DNA of 64,000 nucleotides from Streptomyces sp. DH24. GTDB taxonomy: Bacteria > Actinomycetota > Actinomycetes > Streptomycetales > Streptomycetaceae. Of this stretch, positions 58,981 to 64,000 are shown piece after piece (within the stretch, counting starts at the first letter, position 1; every line of letters begins with the position of its first letter). The notes under the pieces were generated by a model. It made no database searches and had not been told where the DNA came from. It saw only the letters and a list, made by a program, of their open reading frames with translations. A program made the position numbers and the translations under genes. The stretch lies in contig NZ_JARVKW010000004.1 of NCBI RefSeq assembly GCF_029813775.1, positions 216,070 through 280,069 on the forward strand. Direction: 5' to 3'.

Positions 58981-59793
58981 TCAGGGCTTGACGGCCACCG
59001 CGCCGAACTGCGGTACGACGGCGGGGGATTCGGTGTCGGGGCGCCACTGCGAGCACGACACCAGGCCCGGCTCGACCAGGTCCAGTCCGTCAAGGAACGA
59101 GGCGATGTCCGCCCGGCCGCGTGCCGTGATCGGCGGTGTGGCGTTCTCGTTCCAGAACTTCATCGCCGGGATCTGGCCCTCGCCGCCGAGATCGGTGTCG
59201 AAGGTCGGGTGCGTCAGGGCCAGGTAGCTGCCGGACGGCACCGCGGCCACGATCCGGCGCACGATGTCCCGCGCCTTGTCGGTGTCCAGGACGAAGTTCA
59301 GGATGCCCAGCATCATCACCGCGACCGGCTGCTTGAAGTCCAGGGTCTCCGCGGCGCGTTCGAGGATGAGGTCCGGGTCGTGCACGTCGGCGTCCAGGTA
59401 GGCGGTCGCGCCCTGGGGCGTGCCGGTCAGCATCGTGCGGGCGTGCATCAGCACGATCGGGTCGTTGTCGACGTAGACGATCCGGGCCTCGGGCGCGATG
59501 CGCTGGGCGATCGCGTGCGTGTTCTCGGCGGTCGGCAGGCCGGTGCCGATGTCGAGGAACTGCCGCATCCCGCGCTCCTCGGCCAGGAACCGCACCGCGC
59601 GGGTCAGGAAGCCGCGGTCGGCGCGGGCGACCTCGCGGATCACCGGGAACATGGAGGCGACGTGCTCGCCGACCTGCTGGTCGACCGCGTAGTTGTCCTT
59701 GCCGCCGATCCAGTAGTTCCACACGCGCGCGTTGTGCGCCACACCGGTGTTCAGCCGCGCGGCCCCGCTCGTCGGTGTGTGGCTCTCGCTCAC
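58981..59793 (-). CDS. DUF574-family SAM-dependent methyltransferase
   Basis: This 270-residue protein belongs to a large actinobacterial methyltransferase family. It has NTGVAHNARVWNYWIGGKDN near the start, the SAM-binding FLDIGTGLPTAENTHAIAQ and the acidic VYVDNDPIVL. The substrate is unknown. GTG 59793 follows AAGGAGC. The remnant of a second member lies just upstream at 59937-60433, which suggests an old duplication or a lost neighbour. Confidence 0.9.
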   Translation of the reverse strand: MSESHTPTSGAARLNTGVAHNARVWNYWIGGKDNYAVDQQVGEHVASMFPVIREVARADRGFLTRAVRFLAEERGMRQFLDIGTGLPTAENTHAIAQRIAPEARIVYVDNDPIVLMHARTMLTGTPQGATAYLDADVHDPDLILERAAETLDFKQPVAVMMLGILNFVLDTDKARDIVRRIVAAVPSGSYLALTHPTFDTDLGGEGQIPAMKFWNENATPPITARGRADIASFLDGLDLVEPGLVSCSQWRPDTESPAVVPQFGAVAVKP

Positions 59794-59936
59794 GTCTCAG
59801 CTCCTTGCGCAGATCAGCAGTCCCGGCCCATTGTGCCGTCCGCCCATTGCGTTGTCCCGGGGATCGGAACAGGGGGCGTGGCGGCGCCGGACCGGGTCCG
59901 CGAAAGCGGCGCCTGCCGCGCTGCGCGGCCGCCGGC

Positions 59937-60433
59937 TCAGGACTTGATTCCGACGGCGCCGTACAGCGACACCGGCACGGCGTCGTCGGTGCCGGGCTTC
60001 TCCGCCTTGCCGGGCGCCTCCGCCTTGCCGGTTCCCCGTCCGTGCCGGGCTTCTCAGCCTTGCCGGGCTCCCCGTCCGTGCCGGCTTCCTCGTCCTCCGG
60101 GGCGGGGCCGGGACGCCAGTCCGACGGTGAGCGCGGACAGCTCCAGGCAGCTGCCCGGCGTCGGCGCGCCGACCAGCGTGTCCACCAGCTCGTAGGCGCC
60201 GTCCTCGTCGGCGACGAAGTGCAGCAGCGCGATCAGGGACAGCGCGACGGGACGCCCGAAGTCCAGGACGCGGCCCGCCCGTTCGGGGGTCGTGTGCGGT
60301 GCGCGCACGAACCGGTCGTAGACCGGGCCGGATGCGGTCCGGTCGTGTCGATCCGGACGGCCGGACGGCCGGTCGGGTGCCGGGCACGAGGTGACTCTTT
60401 CGCTCGCCTGATGCTGCGAGCAGTCCGACATGA
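59937..60433 (-). pseudogene. Decayed tail of a second DUF574 methyltransferase
   Basis: Only the distal part of the family is present. GRVLDFGRPVALSLIALLHF, then VADEDGAYELVDTLVGAPTP, align with the intact neighbour's LDFKQPVAVMMLGILNF region, and SLYGAVGIKS before the stop at 59937 matches a family end. The first 120 or so residues, including the SAM site, are missing. Between the pieces a Gly/Lys/Glu/Pro repeat (GTDGEPGKAEKP and similar) has expanded, with a frameshift. Confidence 0.75.
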
Positions 60434-61081
60434 TCATTCAGCGCGGCGGAGACTGTCTTCGGCCACCTCCTTGTCCACCGCCACCCGCACCAACGCGGCG
60501 GCCAGCACGGCCGGTTCGGTGTCCCCGGCCAGCTCGGTGAGCCGCTCGGGGTCCTTGGGCAGGCCGAGCCGGTCCGCGCCCTGGAGCGCCTTGTCGTCCA
60601 GGTAGGGCGCGACTTCGGGCCAGACGCGCTGTGCCTCGCGCAGGAAGATGTCGGCACCGGCCGGGCCGATGCCGGGGAACTCCCGCAGCAGGCGCCGCAG
60701 TTCGGACACCTCGCCGCCGGCCTCCCGCCGCAGCCGCCGCAGGTCGCCGCCCCAGCGTTCGCCCAGCAGCCCGGCGCCCTCGCCGAGCTGGGTGGCGGTG
60801 CGCTCGTCGTAACGCCGGTAGCCGCCCCGGCCCAGCGCGTCCACGCGGTCCTGCCAGGACGCGGAGGCCATCCGGCGCGGATCGCGCAGCCCGGCCCCGT
60901 ACAGGGACCGTGCCGCGGCGACCGCGACCGAGCCGCGGATACGGGCGCTGAGCAGGTGGGACAGCACCAGCAGCCGGTACAGCGGCTGCGGTGTGTCCCT
61001 CAGCCGGATGCCGACCTCCTCGGCGTACGTCTGCCCGTGCGCGCCGACGAGTTCGCGCACCACCCGTTCGTCGCGGCGCAC
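60434..61081 (-). CDS. HhH-GPD-type endonuclease III-like protein
   Basis: This 215-residue protein resembles endonuclease III. RLLVLSHLLSARIRGSVAVA opens the core, and LREFPGIGPAGADIFLREAQ is a helix-hairpin-helix followed by VWPEVAPYLD, with a candidate catalytic Asp. It lacks the C-terminal iron-sulphur cysteines of classical Nth. It probably acts in base excision repair. GTG 61081 begins two bases after the DUF3140 stop, so it is the last gene of the whiB-dps operon. Confidence 0.82.
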   Translation of the reverse strand: MRRDERVVRELVGAHGQTYAEEVGIRLRDTPQPLYRLLVLSHLLSARIRGSVAVAAARSLYGAGLRDPRRMASASWQDRVDALGRGGYRRYDERTATQLGEGAGLLGERWGGDLRRLRREAGGEVSELRRLLREFPGIGPAGADIFLREAQRVWPEVAPYLDDKALQGADRLGLPKDPERLTELAGDTEPAVLAAALVRVAVDKEVAEDSLRRAE

Positions 61082-61083
61082 GG

Positions 61084-61416
61084 CTACGCCTTGAGCGGAT
61101 CGTGCCCGAGGGTCATCAGCCGGTGCCGGAGGCGGGTGTCCTCGGCCTCGGGCTCGTTCTCCAGGTCGGCCTCGGACGTGACCGTGTCGACGACCCTGCG
61201 CATGACGCGGATGTCGTCCTCGGTCAGGTCCGTGCGCCGTTTCTGCAGGATGGCCAGCACGTGCTGCCCGGTGGGCGAGCCCGGCTCCTCCGGCAGCGGC
61301 TCGGTCTCCTCGCCCGCGTAGCGGACGCGCAGCCAGGCCGAGAGTTCCTGCGAGGTCATGTTCACCACGCGGTGGAAGTCCTCCCACAGCGCGTCGAGTT
61401 CGAGGGCGTCGGTCAT
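61084..61416 (-). CDS. DUF3140 protein
   Basis: This 110-residue acidic protein matches DUF3140: ALWEDFHRVVNMTSQELSAW near the start, GQHVLAILQKRRTDLTEDDI in the middle and a C-terminal helix. Its role is unknown; family members are often found near stress or DNA-repair genes. ATG 61416 follows GGAAGGGG. It lies 37 bases after dps and two bases before the endonuclease gene. Confidence 0.82.
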   Translation of the reverse strand: MTDALELDALWEDFHRVVNMTSQELSAWLRVRYAGEETEPLPEEPGSPTGQHVLAILQKRRTDLTEDDIRVMRRVVDTVTSEADLENEPEAEDTRLRHRLMTLGHDPLKA

Positions 61417-61453
61417 CGCGTGCCCCTTCCGTACTGCGTGCGGGCCGGGCCGG

Positions 61454-61939
61454 TCAGGCGTCGCGGGGGAAGTTCTCGGCGTCGAACATCCACCGCTGCT
61501 TCTCCAGTTCGGCGGTGATGCCGATGAGCAGGTCCTGGGTGACCGGGTCGGACTTCTCCGTCGCGTCGATCCGCTCACGCAGCCGTCCGACGGCCTTCTC
61601 CAGCGCCTCCACCATCAGCTGGACCACGTCCGAGTCGCGCAGCCACCCCTCCTTGGGGGAGGGCAGCCGGAAGTCGGACGCCACGGTCTCGGGCCGGCCG
61701 TCCGGCGGGACGCCGAGCGCGGCCGAGCGTTCCGCGACGGTGTCGGCGAAGCCCCGGACGGCGGTGACCAGCTCGTCCAGTTGCAGGTGGACGGAGCGGA
61801 ACCGCGGCCCGACGATGTTCCAGTGGGCCTGTTTCCCGGTCAGCGACAGCCCGAGCAGGTCGGTCAAGGTCTCCTGAAGTGCCTCGCAGGTGACCCGGCG
61901 AGCCTCCTCGGGCAGGGTGCTCTTCACGGCCGTCGTCAT
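61454..61939 (-). CDS. dps: Dps-family DNA-protection ferritin
   Basis: This 161-residue ferritin-like protein forms a dodecamer that stores iron and shields DNA. The ferroxidase ligands are seen in GKQAHWNIVGPRF and HLQLDELVTAVRGFADTVAE. The C-terminus includes EKQRWMFDAENF, typical of Dps. The ATG at 61939 overlaps the whiB stop (ATGA) and has GAGGAGGAG upstream, inside whiB, so Dps synthesis is coupled to the WhiB protein. Confidence 0.92.
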   Translation of the reverse strand: MTTAVKSTLPEEARRVTCEALQETLTDLLGLSLTGKQAHWNIVGPRFRSVHLQLDELVTAVRGFADTVAERSAALGVPPDGRPETVASDFRLPSPKEGWLRDSDVVQLMVEALEKAVGRLRERIDATEKSDPVTQDLLIGITAELEKQRWMFDAENFPRDA

Positions 61940-62223
61940 AGGGTGCTTCTCCTCCTCGCGTCGTCCTTGTCCGGTTCTCTGGAGGCGCGGAGCAGTTCGG
62001 CGCGTTCCTCCTCGCAGGTGCCGCCCCACACACCGGAGCTCTGAGCGCTGTTGAGCGCGAACGTCAGACACTCGGTGATCACCGGGCAGCGGGCGCACAC
62101 GCGTTTGGCGGCGTCGACGTCTCGCAGCGCCGGACCTGATGTGCCCACGGGGAAGAACAGTTCGGGGTCCTCGCCCACGCAGGCCGCTCTCCGCAACCAT
62201 TCCATGCGGGCGCGGGTGCCCAT
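61936..62223 (-). CDS. WhiB-family iron-sulphur transcriptional regulator
   Basis: This 95-residue Wbl protein has cluster ligands C15, C43, C46 and C52 (the last three in VCARCPVITEC), the turn GVWGGT and a basic C-terminal tail (RRRS). Wbl proteins sense NO, oxygen or redox and usually act with the housekeeping sigma factor. I chose the ATG at 62223; an ATG at 62205 and a TTG at 62238 are possible, and none has a ribosome site. It overlaps dps by four bases. Confidence 0.92.
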   Translation of the reverse strand: MGTRARMEWLRRAACVGEDPELFFPVGTSGPALRDVDAAKRVCARCPVITECLTFALNSAQSSGVWGGTCEEERAELLRASREPDKDDARRRSTL

Positions 62224-62314
62224 GGGGTCCGGGGGCAAACGCGCTGTCCCGGGGCCCGGGCGGCCTGCCGGGACGGGCGGAGGGCTTCGGCCGCGTGTCC
62301 TCGGCCGCGTGCCC

Positions 62315-63127
62315 TCAGCCGAGCCCGAGGACCTCGTTCAGGAACGTCGTCAGATCGGCGAAGACCTCGGCCCGGTTCGTCTCGTTGAACACCTCGTGCC
62401 GGGCGCCGGGATAGATCCGTACGGTCGTCGAGGCGCCGCCCAGCCGCTCGACCCCGGTCCGGCTCCCGGCGAGCGGTACGAGGCGGTCGTCGTCGCCGTG
62501 CAGCCACAGCAGCGGCAGCCGTCCCACGTCGCCGTTCCCGCTCACGGTCTCCAGGGTGCGCGCGAACGCCTCCACCGTCGGCCGCTTCATCGGCCCGTGC
62601 CACACCAGCGGGTCGGCCGTGTACGCCTCGCCCACCGCGGGGTCCCGGGACAGCGAGGCCGGGCTGATCGGGGTGTCCGGGATCTCGTCCAGGGCGAGCA
62701 GCCGCCCGGGCAGCTCCCAGGTGCCGATGACCGGCCCGGACAGCACGAGCGCGGCGAGGTCGGCGCCGTACCGCTGGGCGTAGCGGGCGCTGATCAGGCC
62801 GCCCATGGAGTGTCCGACCAGCACGACGGGGAGATCGGGGTGCGCGTCGCGGGCCGGCTCCGCCGCGGAGCGCAGGTCGGTGACGACGTCCTCGAAGTCC
62901 TCGATCAGCACCCGCTCGCCCGCCGACCTGCCATGGCCCATGTGGTCGGGTCCGAACACGGCCGCGCCGAGCCCGCCGAGGACGCCGGCCACCTCCTCGT
63001 ACCGGCCGACGTGCTCGCCGTAGCCGTGCGCCAGGAGGGCGACGAAGCGGGGGCGCGGATGCGGCCACTCGCGGACGGTGATCCCGCCCCGGGTTCCGGT
63101 CAGGACGTGCTCACGCGGGTCGGCCAT
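62315..63127 (-). CDS. Alpha/beta hydrolase (monoacylglycerol lipase-like)
   Basis: This 270-residue serine hydrolase has the HGYGEHVGRY oxyanion region, DHMGHGRSAGER, nucleophile elbow VLVGHSMGGLI, and the catalytic Asp and His in WLHGDDDRLVP and GARHEVFNE. These match the monoacylglycerol lipase/lysophospholipase group. There is no signal peptide. ATG 63127 follows GGAGGAG. It is divergent from the thiolase gene. Confidence 0.9.
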   Translation of the reverse strand: MADPREHVLTGTRGGITVREWPHPRPRFVALLAHGYGEHVGRYEEVAGVLGGLGAAVFGPDHMGHGRSAGERVLIEDFEDVVTDLRSAAEPARDAHPDLPVVLVGHSMGGLISARYAQRYGADLAALVLSGPVIGTWELPGRLLALDEIPDTPISPASLSRDPAVGEAYTADPLVWHGPMKRPTVEAFARTLETVSGNGDVGRLPLLWLHGDDDRLVPLAGSRTGVERLGGASTTVRIYPGARHEVFNETNRAEVFADLTTFLNEVLGLG

Positions 63128-63203
63128 GTCTCCTCCGGCTGCTTCGGTGAAGGTCCGGGGGGATCTTCCCAGGGAGCCGCCCGGCGGTCTATAGTCCGAA
63201 ACT

Positions 63204-63239
63204 AGCAGTGCTAATTAAGTAGTGCTTGTCAGGAGTGCT
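63204..63239. promoter_or_regulatory. Three direct AGNAGTGCT repeats upstream of the thiolase gene
   Basis: AGCAGTGCT (63204), AGTAGTGCT (63218) and AGGAGTGCT (63231) recur at 14- and 13-base steps in an AT-rich patch (CTAATTAAGTAGTG) of the divergent 164-base gap. They are a candidate operator, or overlap the promoter, for the thiolase gene. Confidence 0.5.
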
Positions 63240-63291
63240 CGACCGGCAGCGTCGCCGGCCGGGCGCAGCGCCGTCGGTCAGGAGTCATCCC

Positions 63292-64000
<709 letters not shown>

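Overview
The window is very GC-rich, with strong codon bias, frequent GTG starts, stop/start overlaps between genes and few T-tracts at terminators. Its families (conservon, WhiB, SapB-type lanthipeptide, hopanoid cluster, DUF574 methyltransferase, DUF6380, DUF6126) point to a Streptomyces chromosome. From memory, much of the order resembles the S. coelicolor stretch that carries the hopanoid genes and tdh-kbl. I see no integrase, transposase, CRISPR array or replication origin.

Layout. 1-7.5 kb: 5' end of tex on the minus strand, a 43-aa peptide gene, an SCO6745-family gene facing a GlxA-type regulator across a TetR-like palindrome, a DJ-1/PfpI protein, an enoyl-CoA hydratase, an HdeD-like membrane protein, an anti-sigma-type ATPase, type I idi and a cation efflux gene. 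8-15 kb: seven tightly coupled plus-strand genes (two CDP-alcohol phosphotransferase-type proteins, a nucleotidyltransferase, an sn-glycerol-1-phosphate dehydrogenase homologue, a GT2 glycosyltransferase and a TagGH-like ABC exporter). Together they look like a pathway making and exporting a glycerol-phosphate-containing surface polymer or glycolipid, closed by a strong hairpin. 15.3-28 kb: the hopanoid operon hpnC, hpnD, a DUF6380 peptide, hpnE, polyprenyl synthase, shc, hpnG, hpnH, dxs and hpnO-type aminotransferase, followed by an XRE/cupin regulator with twin operators and a DUF6126 peptide. No ispG is present between hpnH and dxs.

28-35 kb: a tyrosine-type phosphatase, a LysM/M23 cell-wall hydrolase behind a c-di-AMP (ydaO-type) riboswitch, an SGNH hydrolase, a 39-bp tandem repeat, a frameshifted TetR gene, an amino-acid dehydrogenase and a metallo-beta-lactamase-fold protein. 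35-36.8 kb is decayed DNA holding a PP2C/SpoIIE-type phosphatase remnant between two copies of a 30-bp palindromic repeat. 36.8-44.4 kb is a SapB-type (ram) cluster: ramR on the plus strand facing ramC-ramS-ramA-ramB on the minus strand, with a strong hairpin after ramS. 45-49.3 kb is a conservon (cvnABCD plus a GAF gene).

49.4-56 kb: tdh-kbl (threonine to glycine), a LysR gene, an XRE/cupin regulator with an operator over its own start codon, a GNAT gene, an MmcQ/YjbR protein and an MFS exporter ending in 66-bp tandem repeats. 56-58 kb: a split transketolase behind a SoxR/MerR-like promoter. 58 kb: tRNA-Pro(GGG) and its terminator. 58.3-63.1 kb: a NUDIX-like protein, a DUF574 methyltransferase and the decayed tail of another, then an apparent DNA-protection operon (whiB, dps, DUF3140, HhH endonuclease) and an alpha/beta hydrolase. 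The window ends inside a thiolase gene.
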